DNA of 16,202 nt from assembly GCA_004028495.1 (NCBI GenBank), contig MTKS01000015.1, positions 1-16,202 of the forward strand. Reading direction: 5' to 3'. The stretch is from Candidatus Electrothrix marina (GTDB taxonomy: Bacteria; Desulfobacterota; Desulfobulbia; Desulfobulbales; Desulfobulbaceae). Both the position numbers and the translations under genes were made by a program. The notes below the pieces were generated by a model. That model searched no databases. It was not told the DNA's origin and was given only the letters and a program-made list of their open reading frames with translations. Positions 6,847 through 15,199 of the stretch are shown piece by piece (position 1 is the first letter of the stretch; each line of letters opens with the position of its first letter).

Positions 6847-8375
6847 GTGTCCCTGAAAAAAAACATTTTTGCCAACTATGTAAGCCAGTTTGCGCAAATA
6901 TTGATAGGAATACTAGCAATGCCTATGTATATCAAATACATGGGAGATGAATCGTATGGTTTGGTTGGCTTTTACATCATGCTCAAGCTTGGATGCAATT
7001 GTTAGATTTAGGAATGACGCCAACTCTGATAAGGGAAACAGCGCGATATCGTGGTGGCGAAAGTAGTCAGTTAGAACTCAAAAAACTGATTCGAACATTA
7101 GAGACCATTTTTTATGGTATTACACTGAGTGCAGTTTTTTTATCGTATCTTTTTTCCGACTCCGTAGCCATTAATTGGTTAAAGGTTGAACATCTTCCTC
7201 TTGATATCGTAGGGACCTCAATACAATTAACAGCAATAGCTGTTGTTCTTAGATGGGTAAGTAGCTTGTATCGTGGTATTGTTACTGGATTCGAGGAAAT
7301 AGTTTGGCTTTCAACCTATAATATTTTTATAGCTCTATCTCGTTTTATTTTCGTCATACCGATCATCTTATGGGTTGATAACGGCCCCGTTTCTTTTTTT
7401 GGGTATCAACTCTTGATATCTCTAACTGAAGTTCTTTTATTGCGATTAAAAGCTTACAGTCTTTACGCTTCTAAAGTCGGAAAAAAAAGTAACATATCCT
7501 TTTTTCATTGGGAATCTCTCAAGGGCGTATTGAGGTTTTCCGGTACAATTGCATTTACAGCTTCAACTTGGGCCATAGTCACTCAAGCGGACAAGCTTAT
7601 TTTGTCTAAAATATTAACGTTAACAGACTATGCATATTTTACTCTTGCCATAATGGCCTCAAGTGGAATAGCAGTTCTTGGTAATACCTCCGGTATCGCA
7701 TTAATGCCGAGATTCAGTAAGCTCAGTGCTGAGAATAAAAATAATGAGATTCTTTTACTTTATCGTACTTCCACAAAGTTTATTGGAGCGGTCACTATAC
7801 CTGCTTCATTGGCGCTGGCTTTTTTTGCCCAACCAATATTGTTCATTTGGACTGGCGATAACGAAATTGCATCTAAAACAGCTAAGGTCTTGTCCCTTTA
7901 CAGTATAGGTAACTGTTTTCTGGTCTTTAATGCCTTTCCCTATTACCTACAGTATGCTTATGGCAATTTGAGATTGCATTTAATTGGCAGTATTTTATTT
8001 GTATTATTTTTTTTACCAACACTGATATATTATTCTGGACAGTACGGTGCAGTTGGTGCAAGCTGGTCATGGATGTTGGCAAATTTTATCTGTTTTATTT
8101 TCTGGGTTGCTTTTTTACATAAACAACTTTCCCCTGGTCTGCATCTGAAATGGCTCTTTAATGATGTAGGATTTTCACTCATATGTTGTTTGCCGTTTGC
8201 TATTGCACTCAATTATTTTATAAGTTGGCCATTTCATCGATTACAAGCATTCTTTGTGCTCTTGATTGTTTGTGTTGTTTTAATTCTTAGCACGTTAGTG
8301 CCAACCCTACTTACGCAACATTTCATAAAAATAGCTGATCTGGTAAGAATTTATGAAAAATATACCACTAGATAA
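6847..8375 (+). pseudogene. wzx: Wzx-like polysaccharide flippase (MATE/MVF superfamily), interrupted by a frameshift
   Basis: Multi-pass inner-membrane protein that would flip lipid-linked oligosaccharide units to the periplasm. It probably starts at GTG 6847 (SLKKNIFANYVSQFAQILIG, typical of the family N-terminus), reads MYIKYMGDESYGLVGFYIML up to about 6983, then runs into TAG 7003. The continuation AWMQLLDLGMTPTLIRE is in the -1 frame and stays open to 8375. One base missing between 6983 and 6984 explains it: restoring it gives IMLQAWMQLLDLG, which fits the family well. The combined length would be about 509 residues with many hydrophobic segments (ITLSAVFLSYLF, FIFVIPIILWV, FVLLIVCVVLILSTLV). 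A weak start at ATG 6993 would lack the first membrane helix and probably be inactive. Sequencing error remains possible. Confidence 0.85.
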
Positions 8376-9591
8376 AAGTAAATCCATCGTTTTTATGGGA
8401 TCAATGAATGCCTTTCCCATGGCCTACGCTTTACAATTGAGAAAATATGGCTATGAAGTTTTTTATATAGTTGACGTGCCCCAATCGGATATGCTTTCAA
8501 GGCCTGAAAATCATTATTCATTCATCGAATATCCTTATCCGGATTGGATAATAGAGTGGACGCTTCCTTTACAAATTATACTGCTGCTCAGCCCAAAGAT
8601 ATTCGCCACATTGCTCTCTGGTATGCTTAAAAAACATATCAATAAAACAATAGGCTGTTATGTACTAAATGGTTTTTTTATTTCATTGTCACCTTATCTA
8701 CCAGAGGTGACCCGTGTAGCCATGTCTCATGGTTCAGATCTTGATGTTTGGGCAAACGTAGATAACATTGATGAGCTGAGAAAAGGTGTTTTTCAAGCAA
8801 AATATATGAAGATCATACCTGTTTTTATGCAAAATCTTTTATTGAAAAATTTTATAGCAAAACAAAAAAAGGGCTTTCAGAATTGTCATTTTTTAAACTA
8901 TATGCCGCCTGGGTATAATAAAGTTGGAGATAAAATCGTCTCAAGATTACAAAATGATGGTATTTGCTACATTCCACGTAGCCACGCCTCTTTTGCCTGC
9001 GTCGCGGACCACAATAGAGATTACCGAGAAAATACTTCCACTTTACAGATATTTTCAGGTGTGAGATTCTTATATCAAAACTTTCCCCGTGGGAATACAG
9101 GTTACAATAAAGGTAATGACAAAATCATTGAAGGATTGGCTAGATATTACCAAATCAATCAGAATATAAGCATTCATTTTGTAGAAAAAGGTACAGATCT
9201 GTTGGCAGCTAAACAGCTTTGCAACAAGTTAGGATTGGAAGCTGCTATAACTTGGCATAAGGAAATGCCATTTCAAGATTTAATTGCTCTGTATCAACAA
9301 TCAGATATCTGTTTCGACCAAGTTGGTGACCATTGTATAAGTGCTATTGGAGTCTATGCCCTGTGGTTTGGAAAGCCACTTATTGCTGATGATAGAGTAT
9401 TTGTTGACTCAGGCTATTGGCCAGATGATAATCCTGTTTGTAAAGCAAAAAATTCTGATGATATTTTCGGATGGCTATGTAGATTATCAGACAATGAAGA
9501 GAGAAGAAAAGTTTCCGTTGCATCAAGGATATTTGCGGATCGATATTTAGATATGGAAAAATTCCCAAATGCTATGTTTCAAATTACATAA
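8353..9591 (+). CDS. Glycosyltransferase, GT4/GT-B-like
   Basis: Predicted cytoplasmic glycosyltransferase of 412 residues that adds a sugar to the growing lipid-linked unit. The N-terminal lobe begins SIVFMGSMNAFPMAYALQLR (11-30), the usual nucleotide-fold start. AMSHGSDLD (123-131) resembles the HG(T/S)D segment of GT4 enzymes. The C-terminal donor lobe has QIFSGVRFLY (232-241), the span ISIHFVEKGTD (272-282), ITWHKEMPFQDLIALYQQSDICFDQVG (299-325) and GVYALWFGKPLIADDR (333-348), matching the family's donor-binding region; the usual E-x7-E has Asp322 and no matching second Glu, so it belongs to a divergent group. Its ATG lies 23 bases inside the end of the flippase gene, so the two are translationally coupled. 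It is the last gene of the cluster on this strand. Confidence 0.85.
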   Translation: MKNIPLDKSKSIVFMGSMNAFPMAYALQLRKYGYEVFYIVDVPQSDMLSRPENHYSFIEYPYPDWIIEWTLPLQIILLLSPKIFATLLSGMLKKHINKTIGCYVLNGFFISLSPYLPEVTRVAMSHGSDLDVWANVDNIDELRKGVFQAKYMKIIPVFMQNLLLKNFIAKQKKGFQNCHFLNYMPPGYNKVGDKIVSRLQNDGICYIPRSHASFACVADHNRDYRENTSTLQIFSGVRFLYQNFPRGNTGYNKGNDKIIEGLARYYQINQNISIHFVEKGTDLLAAKQLCNKLGLEAAITWHKEMPFQDLIALYQQSDICFDQVGDHCISAIGVYALWFGKPLIADDRVFVDSGYWPDDNPVCKAKNSDDIFGWLCRLSDNEERRKVSVASRIFADRYLDMEKFPNAMFQIT

Positions 9592-10013
9592 TTATTTGGG
9601 ATTTATGATAGGGGAGGGGGGGATGAATGACTTGTTCAATACGTGCTGAAACGTACCGAAAGTTACCCAAGGCCTTATTCAATGATATTTGGTGTATCTA
9701 TAAAAAGTTCAAAGCCTCTGACGTGTTGATATGTTATGGGCGTCGGCAAAGTAAGTACCTGTAAAACCATTAGCTGAATTGGCCCAAAAGCTACCGGGGG
9801 CTTAGTTTTTCAGATCAAAAGTTGTATATTGTGATTAATGTTTATAGCGTATTATTTTTAGGCACGATAAAATTAATAAATAGGGAATGCTCCCATCGGC
9901 AAAATGGAAACATCAATAATGTCGCATAATATATATTATGTTAAATTTACACACCTTAAAAGCGCATAACTATTTAAAATTATTAAGTTTCACGTGGAGA
10001 ATATCGATTTTTC
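9592..10013. other. AT-rich gap between convergent gene sets
   Basis: This 422-bp stretch lies between the glycosyltransferase (+) and bpt (-). I see no RNA gene and no strong terminator. It contains a purine run GGGGAGGGGGGG at 9611-9622, a perfect 16-bp AT-rich palindrome CATAATATATATTATG at 9925-9940, and scattered short frames such as PVKPLAELAQKLPGA before a stop near 9796. These could be debris of a lost gene, but I cannot name it. Confidence 0.4.
9627..9764 (+). CDS. Doubtful 45-residue open frame
   Basis: ATG at 9627 follows the purine-rich run GGGGAGGGGGGG, which could serve as a ribosome site. The product begins MTCSIRAETYRKLPKALF and ends in a basic GRRQSKYL. I do not recognise it. 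It is short and stands alone in a gap that looks degenerate, so chance is the simpler explanation. Confidence 0.15.
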   Translation: MTCSIRAETYRKLPKALFNDIWCIYKKFKASDVLICYGRRQSKYL

Positions 10014-10763
10014 CTACTTTGGCACGCTCTTCCACTCGTCATCAATAAACAGTTCATGAGGCTTAAACGCTGTCTTATACTGCATTCCTTTGACCTTATT
10101 AATCCAATACCCCAAATAAAGATAACTGATCCCGTGACGCTGGCAAAACTCTATCAGATAAAGAATATTCAACGTACCCGGACTCCGATCGCCCTGGTCC
10201 GGATCAAAATAAAAATAAACGGCATTAAGCCAGTCATCGGAACAGTCAACGATTGCCACACCCAGTAATTGGTCAGCCACTCGATAGCGGATTTCAAAAC
10301 ATTTTGTCATTGAGGTAATAAAAAAACCGCTGTAGTAGCTTTCCGCATTGGCTCGACCGTCCGGAAAACGATTATGGAGAAAACGATCCAGCAACGCAAG
10401 ATTTTCAGCAGACATTGTCAACGGTGCCAATCCCACGCTGACATCACGATTTTTCGCCCATACCCTCTTTTGGTTTCGATTTCTGAAAAAGTCCTCTGGT
10501 TTCAAGCGGATGGGTATACATTCCTGACAGCCTGGACAACGCATGGAATACATACAATTTCCATTTCTTCGGTATCCGTTGCGAAAGAAAAAATCCATAG
10601 CGGAGTCCGGCAGCGAACCGAAAAACGCCTGATGATAGACAGCATGCTGCGGCACCCCATAGGGACATTCAGATGTTATATCAACAAAATACTGCTCTAG
10701 CGAATTCCTGATGCCGTCTTCATTCTGTTTATTTAATTCGTCTACTGCCATTACTTCATGCAT
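10014..10763 (-). CDS. bpt: Aspartate/glutamate leucyltransferase (ATE/Bpt family)
   Basis: Transfers leucine (or arginine in related enzymes) from aminoacyl-tRNA to protein N-termini starting with Asp or Glu, marking them for the ClpS/ClpAP N-degron pathway in the cytoplasm. At 249 residues it has normal length. The N-terminal ATE domain shows SECPYG (31-36) and FRNGYRRNGNCMYSMRCPGCQECIPIRL (60-87) with the conserved cysteine cluster at 76, 79 and 82. The C-terminal domain has the transferase signature YLYLGYWINKVKGMQYK followed by FKPHEL. I kept ATG at 10763; an in-frame ATG at 10751 has a somewhat better upstream purine run and would shorten it by four residues. It lies 46 bp after gdhA with no terminator between, so the two may share a transcript, although no functional link is obvious. 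I cannot distinguish leucyl from arginyl specificity with certainty. Confidence 0.88.
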   Translation of the reverse strand: MHEVMAVDELNKQNEDGIRNSLEQYFVDITSECPYGVPQHAVYHQAFFGSLPDSAMDFFFRNGYRRNGNCMYSMRCPGCQECIPIRLKPEDFFRNRNQKRVWAKNRDVSVGLAPLTMSAENLALLDRFLHNRFPDGRANAESYYSGFFITSMTKCFEIRYRVADQLLGVAIVDCSDDWLNAVYFYFDPDQGDRSPGTLNILYLIEFCQRHGISYLYLGYWINKVKGMQYKTAFKPHELFIDDEWKSVPK

Positions 10764-10809
10764 CCTATCTTATCGGCATATTGCATTTCTTTTTAATATT
10801 TTTTTAATT

Positions 10810-12159
10810 TCAAACCAAACCCTGATCAAGCATAGCATTCACCACTTTGACAAAACCGGCAATATTGGCTCCGGCCAAATAGTTTTTCTGTAACCCGTAT
10901 TCTTGAGCAGCATCTATGCAGGTTGTGTGAATGGATTTCATGATTCTGCGCAAATGTTTATCCACCTCATCTTCAGACCAGGCAAGCCGCATGGAGTTCT
11001 GCGACATCTCCAGCCCGGAAACTGCAACACCGCCGGCATTGGCCGCTTTTCCAGGTCCGTAAAGAATATTATTTTCTCTAAAAATATCAACAGCATCAGG
11101 TGTGCATGGCATGTTAGCCCCTTCGCAAACAAGGCCCGCACCATTTTTCAGGAGATGCTGTGCATCCTGCTCATTGATCTCATTTTGGGTCGCGCAAGGC
11201 ATAGCGCAGTCCGCTTTATGATTCCAGAGCGGATTATAATCAAGCTCAGGACTGACCTCCGTGTAGACCGCATGAGAATATTTTTCACAATATTCACGAA
11301 TACGTGTCCGCCGAACATTTTTCAGCTGCATAATATGCCGGAGTTTTTCAGCGTCAATACCCTCTTCATCGTAGATATATCCGGATGAGTCGGACAGTGT
11401 AAGTACCCGACCTCCCAGATGAAGAATCTTTTCTGCTGTGTACTGAGCTACATTCCCTGACCCTGATAGTAAGCAATTTTTGCCCTCCAGAGATTCACCG
11501 TTTTCCGCCAGCATTTCCGCTGTAAAATAGACCGCGCCATAGCCGGTGGCCTGCGGTCGGATCAGGCTGCCGCCCCAATTCAAACCTTTTCCGGTGATGA
11601 CCCCTGTAAACTCGTTACGTATTTTTTTGTACATCCCGAAGAGATAACCGATCTCCCTGGCCCCCACCCCGATATCACCGGCAGGAACGTCGGTGTTCGG
11701 GCCGATATGGCGGGATAATTCGGTCATAAATGCTTGGCAGAACCGCATAACCTCGGCATCGGAACGCCCCTTGGGATCAAAATCCGCACCGCCCTTCCCT
11801 CCTCCCATCTGCAGCGTGGTCAGGCTGTTTTTAAAAACCTGCTCAAAGGCAAGGAATTTAATAATGGACAGGGTCACTGAAGGATGAAAGCGCAACCCGC
11901 CCTTATACGGGCCGATAGCTGAATTCATCTCAACCCGGAAACCTCGATTCACCTGCACCCTGCCCTGATCGTCCATCCAGGGAACACGAAATATAATTGC
12001 CCGTTCCGGCTCGGTGATGCGCTCAATGATCGCCTGACTGCGGTACTCGGGATTGCGGTCCAGAACCGGCTTCACTGTTTCAAGCAGCTCTGAAACAGCC
12101 TGAAGGAATTCTTTCTGGTCAGGATCACGCTGAACAATATTGGCAGGGATATTTTCCAT
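10810..12159 (-). CDS. gdhA: NADP-specific glutamate dehydrogenase
   Basis: Catalyses 2-oxoglutarate + ammonium + NADPH to glutamate, the direct ammonium-assimilation route, in the cytoplasm. Its 449 residues are the usual length for the hexameric small GDH class. The N-terminal substrate domain has GFRVEMNSAIGPYKGGLRFHP (73-93), MGGGKGGADFDPKG (118-131) with the catalytic lysine at 122, and DVPAGDIGVGAREIG (157-171) with Asp162. The nucleotide domain has LSGSGNVAQYTAEK (231-244) and SDSSGYIYDEEG (256-267), the serine after Asp fitting NADPH preference. The C-terminus GANIAGFVKVVNAML is characteristic. No good Shine-Dalgarno precedes ATG 12159; the leader contains a C10 hairpin described separately. 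Confidence 0.97.
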   Translation of the reverse strand: MENIPANIVQRDPDQKEFLQAVSELLETVKPVLDRNPEYRSQAIIERITEPERAIIFRVPWMDDQGRVQVNRGFRVEMNSAIGPYKGGLRFHPSVTLSIIKFLAFEQVFKNSLTTLQMGGGKGGADFDPKGRSDAEVMRFCQAFMTELSRHIGPNTDVPAGDIGVGAREIGYLFGMYKKIRNEFTGVITGKGLNWGGSLIRPQATGYGAVYFTAEMLAENGESLEGKNCLLSGSGNVAQYTAEKILHLGGRVLTLSDSSGYIYDEEGIDAEKLRHIMQLKNVRRTRIREYCEKYSHAVYTEVSPELDYNPLWNHKADCAMPCATQNEINEQDAQHLLKNGAGLVCEGANMPCTPDAVDIFRENNILYGPGKAANAGGVAVSGLEMSQNSMRLAWSEDEVDKHLRRIMKSIHTTCIDAAQEYGLQKNYLAGANIAGFVKVVNAMLDQGLV

Positions 12160-12183
12160 TGATTAAAATTTTATTTTGTCATG

Positions 12184-12214
12184 GAAAGCCGCCCTCGGAG
12201 GGGGGGGGGCTTTC
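12184..12214 (-). promoter_or_regulatory. Hairpin with a C10/G10 tract in the gdhA leader
   Basis: On the + strand GAAAGCCGCCCTC (12184-12196) faces GAG followed by the G run and GGCTTTC, a near-perfect hairpin followed by TATTTTTTTATTTT. On the gdhA strand this is a hairpin with a run of ten C's, ending about 24 bases before the gdhA start. As a + strand structure it looks like an intrinsic terminator, but no + strand gene precedes it; it could block antisense transcription out of gdhA. In the gdhA transcript it might affect translation. Function is inference. Confidence 0.45.
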
Positions 12215-12223
12215 TATTTTTTT

Positions 12224-12252
12224 ATTTTCTATCTTACACGATAAAAAGTCAA
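12224..12252 (-). promoter_or_regulatory. gdhA: Weak candidate promoter for gdhA
   Basis: On the - strand TTGACT (complement of 12247-12252), a 17-base spacer and GAAAAT (complement of 12224-12229) form a poor sigma-70-type match: good -35, four of six in the -10. It would place the hairpin with the C10 tract in the untranslated leader. It overlaps the tail of the preceding terminator. Confidence 0.25.
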
Positions 12253-12280
12253 ACCGTTCTGCCTAAGAAGACAGAACCGG
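12243..12280 (-). terminator. Intrinsic terminator of the lipoprotein gene
   Basis: Reading the - strand, CCGGTTCTGTC (12280-12270), loop TTCTTA and GGCAGAACGG (12263-12254) form a strong stem with one bulge, followed by TTTGACTTTTT. It lies about 46 bases beyond the lipoprotein stop and separates it from gdhA. Confidence 0.7.
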
Positions 12281-12325
12281 CATCTAAAAATGACTGCATC
12301 TTTCCCTGTCAAAAGGGGGTGATGA

Positions 12326-14113
12326 TTACTCTGTCGCTATCATATCCGCCTTCACTTCAATACCGCGCTCTGTCACGTCCATATTCATCCGAATACGTAT
12401 CTTCGCATTCTTCATCGCCTCGAAGATCGCCTTGGTGTCCTGCTGTTGTGCATCAGGGATATCCAGGCCGGTAAGGGTATCACCGATCAGCCCGTAATAC
12501 TTACCATAATCAATGTCGGCAGCCATAAGGCCCTGTGATGCTTCCAAGGCTTCCGAGCGCAGACCCTGAGCCAGAGCTTGGGATTTTTCGCCGGCAAACA
12601 CGGTCAGATGAGAGCCGTTAATTGCCGCCATAACCGGAAAAGAAAGCGGAATCGGCAAGGGCAGCTGAACCGGAGTGCCGTCCGCAGGCAATTGCAGTTC
12701 AGCAAGCGGCGGAAAAAAGGTGCCGATCATCTGCACTAAGTTTGTCGGGTTCTTGACAGCCAGGCTTATCAGGGCGTCAATACTCTTCGGCATAGGCGGT
12801 CCGCCAGCTTCTATTTTTTCCAACTCCAATGACATCAAAGAGAAAGCAAGCCCCTGTACGCCGGGTGCCATTCCTGTCATCATAGCGAGAGCCGCCGGTT
12901 GCCGAGACTTTGCATTCTCCTGCATTTCCTGCAAAAAGGAGCAGCTGTACTGCTTCTGCGTAATCGCTGTCCAACGCTCAGTAATAAAAGGAGCGATTTT
13001 TTCTATGTTCAGACCGATACCGGCAGCAACAACCGGTGTTTCAGCAGAATTTCCCGCAACATATTGCGGAACAACCCCGCGAATGGACTGCAGACCGTTC
13101 AGCAGGGCTTTGTCCTTGTTTTCAATCACCATCAGGGAGTCAACACGGGACGGAGCCGCTGCCAGTTTCAGGGCCGTGTAACCGAACACAGTTTGCGGCC
13201 AGTTCTTACCGATAGCCGCTAAATCATTTCTACAGCCTTCTGTCTGCAATTCCTCTAATAAATCAGACAAGTCAGCTGCTCCCTGCAATTGCGGGACAAG
13301 TTTCCGGATCATCTTGGCGATGCTGTTGCCTTCTTGAGTGGTCAGGCCGGTAATCAACTGCTGATGATCAATATAACCGATCAGAGAGGGGTGCAATTTG
13401 TACTGCTTCAGTAATGCCTCAACTCGCCCGCTTTCAGCCAATGTTTTTTCCGGCTTCTGTTGCCCCAGGGCGACAGCAAGGGTCTGTTCGCTGTCAACGC
13501 CGATATCCAGCATAAAAACAGCGTGCTTGCGCTCATTGTCCACCCCGATGACGAGATCAACCGAAGGGTCTTTTTCATTCAGCGCGTAGCGACGATAGGT
13601 TGCCTGACCCAAGGTCTCGGGCTTACCGGTAATCTTTGCTTTAGCTTCCAGTTCATCAATCTGTTTGTTGAAGAGCTGGACATCCTTCAGGCTGACACGT
13701 AGCAAAATCGGAGCCAGTCCGACTGTATAGGTGGAGAGAAAAGGTTTTTCCTCCACGCCCCATTTTTCCAGCTCTGTCCCCGGAGAGAGCATCATTGCGT
13801 AATAATCAAACCAAAGCTGGGCCGCCATGCGTCGCCCGGGGATTTTTTCATCCTGAACAATCGGGAGCATGCTGTCCAAATCAAGCGCTTTCAGCACATT
13901 AAAATTACCATTGCTCCATTGCAAAACTTCCTTCAACGGGAACGGTTCCAAGCCGCCGGAGAAAAAAATTGTATCTGCCGGTACCACAGTGAGCATAGTC
14001 ACCGGTTTCGGCGGCTCAGGTTTCGATTGAACCTCCTTCTCCTTTTTGTCACAGGCAAACAACAGCAGGGACACCAGAAGGAGTACCAGCACGTTTTTCT
14101 TTGTCGATTTCAT
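12326..14113 (-). CDS. Predicted lipoprotein of unknown function, 595 residues
   Basis: The chosen start (ATG ending at 14113) gives MKSTKKNVLVLLLVSLLLFA followed by Cys21: a basic n-region, a hydrophobic core and a lipobox, so export and lipid anchoring are expected. A ribosome site AAAGGA sits 6 bases upstream; an extra 22 codons are open upstream but would hide the signal peptide. After Cys21 comes a charged, proline-rich linker (DKKEKEVQSKPEPPKPV), then a large, mostly soluble body with alternating strand/helix patterns, several GIGLN or DIGVD-like segments and few cysteines. It resembles exported DUF3352-type proteins only in general style, which I would not rely on. It has its own promoter and terminator, so it is probably a single-gene unit. 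No enzyme motif is visible. Confidence 0.8.
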   Translation of the reverse strand: MKSTKKNVLVLLLVSLLLFACDKKEKEVQSKPEPPKPVTMLTVVPADTIFFSGGLEPFPLKEVLQWSNGNFNVLKALDLDSMLPIVQDEKIPGRRMAAQLWFDYYAMMLSPGTELEKWGVEEKPFLSTYTVGLAPILLRVSLKDVQLFNKQIDELEAKAKITGKPETLGQATYRRYALNEKDPSVDLVIGVDNERKHAVFMLDIGVDSEQTLAVALGQQKPEKTLAESGRVEALLKQYKLHPSLIGYIDHQQLITGLTTQEGNSIAKMIRKLVPQLQGAADLSDLLEELQTEGCRNDLAAIGKNWPQTVFGYTALKLAAAPSRVDSLMVIENKDKALLNGLQSIRGVVPQYVAGNSAETPVVAAGIGLNIEKIAPFITERWTAITQKQYSCSFLQEMQENAKSRQPAALAMMTGMAPGVQGLAFSLMSLELEKIEAGGPPMPKSIDALISLAVKNPTNLVQMIGTFFPPLAELQLPADGTPVQLPLPIPLSFPVMAAINGSHLTVFAGEKSQALAQGLRSEALEASQGLMAADIDYGKYYGLIGDTLTGLDIPDAQQQDTKAIFEAMKNAKIRIRMNMDVTERGIEVKADMIATE

Positions 14114-14203
14114 TGTGTTCCTTTCACAGTTATGGGCGACAGCGGGTTGGGCACCTCGGCCGCTCCGTTGGCAGAGCAAGCTATAAAAAGATTCTTGGCG
14201 AGC

Positions 14204-14232
14204 ATCATATTGTTAATAAGCAAAAATGTCAC
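14204..14232 (-). promoter_or_regulatory. Sigma-70-type promoter of the lipoprotein gene
   Basis: On the - strand GTGACA (complement of 14227-14232), exactly 17 bases of AT-rich spacer and TATGAT (complement of 14204-14209). Five of six bases match consensus in each box. Transcription would start near 14197, giving a leader of about 84 bases, and the site lies just beyond the ldcA terminator. Confidence 0.6.
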
Positions 14233-14240
14233 TACAAATC

Positions 14241-14261
14241 AAAAAGGCCCCCTCGGCCTTT
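14241..14261 (-). terminator. Intrinsic terminator of ldcA
   Basis: On the - strand AAAGGCC, loop GAGGG, GGCCTTT and then further T's. The stem arms are 14255-14261 and 14243-14249; the first arm begins at the last base of the ldcA stop codon, so there is almost no 3' untranslated region. Confidence 0.75.
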
Positions 14262-15199
14262 CACGCCGTTTGACAGCTTTGAGGCAGGAAATTCAAGGTT
14301 CCGATTGAACTCTCCATAACAGCCTCCATGCCGACAGGCAAGGCCACATTGCCTTGCTGATGACCGATAGGCAGACCGCCCCAAATTGGATATGCTCCCC
14401 CTTGGGTCAGCTCCAGAACTCGGTTCCAGACCTGTTCATTCAAGCGAATCATTTCCAGACGGTCATAGTGACCGGGATCAAAAACACCGAGGATCAGACC
14501 TGCAAGATTATCCAGCAACCCGCAACAGGCAAGATGGGTGAGCATGCGGTCCAGTTTATAAAGCGGCTCACCGGTATCTTCAAGAAAAAGGACGCGACCG
14601 GAGAGCTGCGGTTGCCAGGGCGTGCCGATCAAATGGGTGAGCGTGGTCAGGTTTCCGCCAGCAAGTCTGCCCTGCCCTGTTCCTGAGCGCAGGATTTCAA
14701 AATCCTTGGTCGGGGCAAGCGGTCGAAATTCACCGCTCAAGGCCTCCTTGAAACGCTGGAAGGAAAACTGGTCAGTATTTGCCAAGGTGGTAACCATAGG
14801 CCCGTGCAGGGTGACCATGTTGGTTGCTGCAAAAATACCATTGAGCAGAACCGTCAGATCACTGAACCCAATCAGCCATTTGGGCCGGGAGCGAAGCAGA
14901 TCCAGGTTCATCTTTCCTATAATGCGCAGGCAGCCGTAGCCGCCCCTGGACGAAATCAGAGCCTTGACCTCGTCGTCGTTCCAAAGCTGATAAAACTGCT
15001 TGATGCGCTGTTCGTCATCTGCGGCAAGATACTCAGGGCCGCTGTTGTCGGGGTGATAATGGCGGACACGGAGGTTCAGATCCCGCAGGATCTGAAGACC
15101 TTTTTCCAATCTTGCCTGATTTCGTACCGGGCCGGCCGGACAGATCACACCGACGGTGTCTCCGGGGCGAAGGCGCGGAGGGAGAACGGGAAGAGGCAT
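14261..15199 (-). CDS. ldcA: LD-carboxypeptidase (peptidase S66, muramoyltetrapeptide carboxypeptidase)
   Basis: Serine peptidase that removes the terminal D-alanine from murein tetrapeptides during cell-wall recycling, normally cytoplasmic. From ATG at 15199 it has 312 residues, the family's usual size, and begins PPRLRPGDTVGVICPAGPV (7-25) as S66 members do. The catalytic triad is readable: Ser113 in LIGFSDLT, Glu207 in VLFLEDTGEP and His280 in LPIGHQQGN. SSRGGYGCLRI (83-93) is the conserved loop before the nucleophile. The frame stays open for 66 further codons upstream with ATGs at 15301 and 15250, but that part has no family match and no good ribosome site; none is seen for 15199 either. 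It is divergent from the primase gene and closed by its own terminator. The symbol follows the family. Confidence 0.9.
   Translation of the reverse strand: MPLPVLPPRLRPGDTVGVICPAGPVRNQARLEKGLQILRDLNLRVRHYHPDNSGPEYLAADDEQRIKQFYQLWNDDEVKALISSRGGYGCLRIIGKMNLDLLRSRPKWLIGFSDLTVLLNGIFAATNMVTLHGPMVTTLANTDQFSFQRFKEALSGEFRPLAPTKDFEILRSGTGQGRLAGGNLTTLTHLIGTPWQPQLSGRVLFLEDTGEPLYKLDRMLTHLACCGLLDNLAGLILGVFDPGHYDRLEMIRLNEQVWNRVLELTQGGAYPIWGGLPIGHQQGNVALPVGMEAVMESSIGTLNFLPQSCQTA

Noticed and set aside
6695..6919. 74-residue - strand frame over the MITE and flippase start
   Set aside because: It is composed of the inverted repeat and the antisense of the flippase N-terminus; no ribosome site or motif.
6430..6995. 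Programmed ribosomal frameshifting in FkbM and flippase
   Set aside because: Neither break has a slippery heptamer with downstream structure, and two separate genes in a row would need it.
9794..9815. Sequence GGGGGCTTAGTTTTT resembling the MITE end
   Set aside because: Only the first seven bases match well, there is no partner repeat nearby and no target duplication.
9925..9940. Perfect 16-bp palindrome as an operator or terminator
   Set aside because: It is wholly AT-rich except at its ends, no gene starts within a sensible distance and no U-tract follows; chance in AT-rich DNA is likely.
10374..11388. + strand frames opposite bpt and gdhA
   Set aside because: Both - strand genes are clear family members; the antisense frames are shadows.
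12675..13222. Long + strand frames opposite the lipoprotein gene
   Set aside because: They mirror the balanced codon use of the lipoprotein gene, lack ribosome sites and contain no domain; the - strand gene has a lipobox, promoter and terminator.
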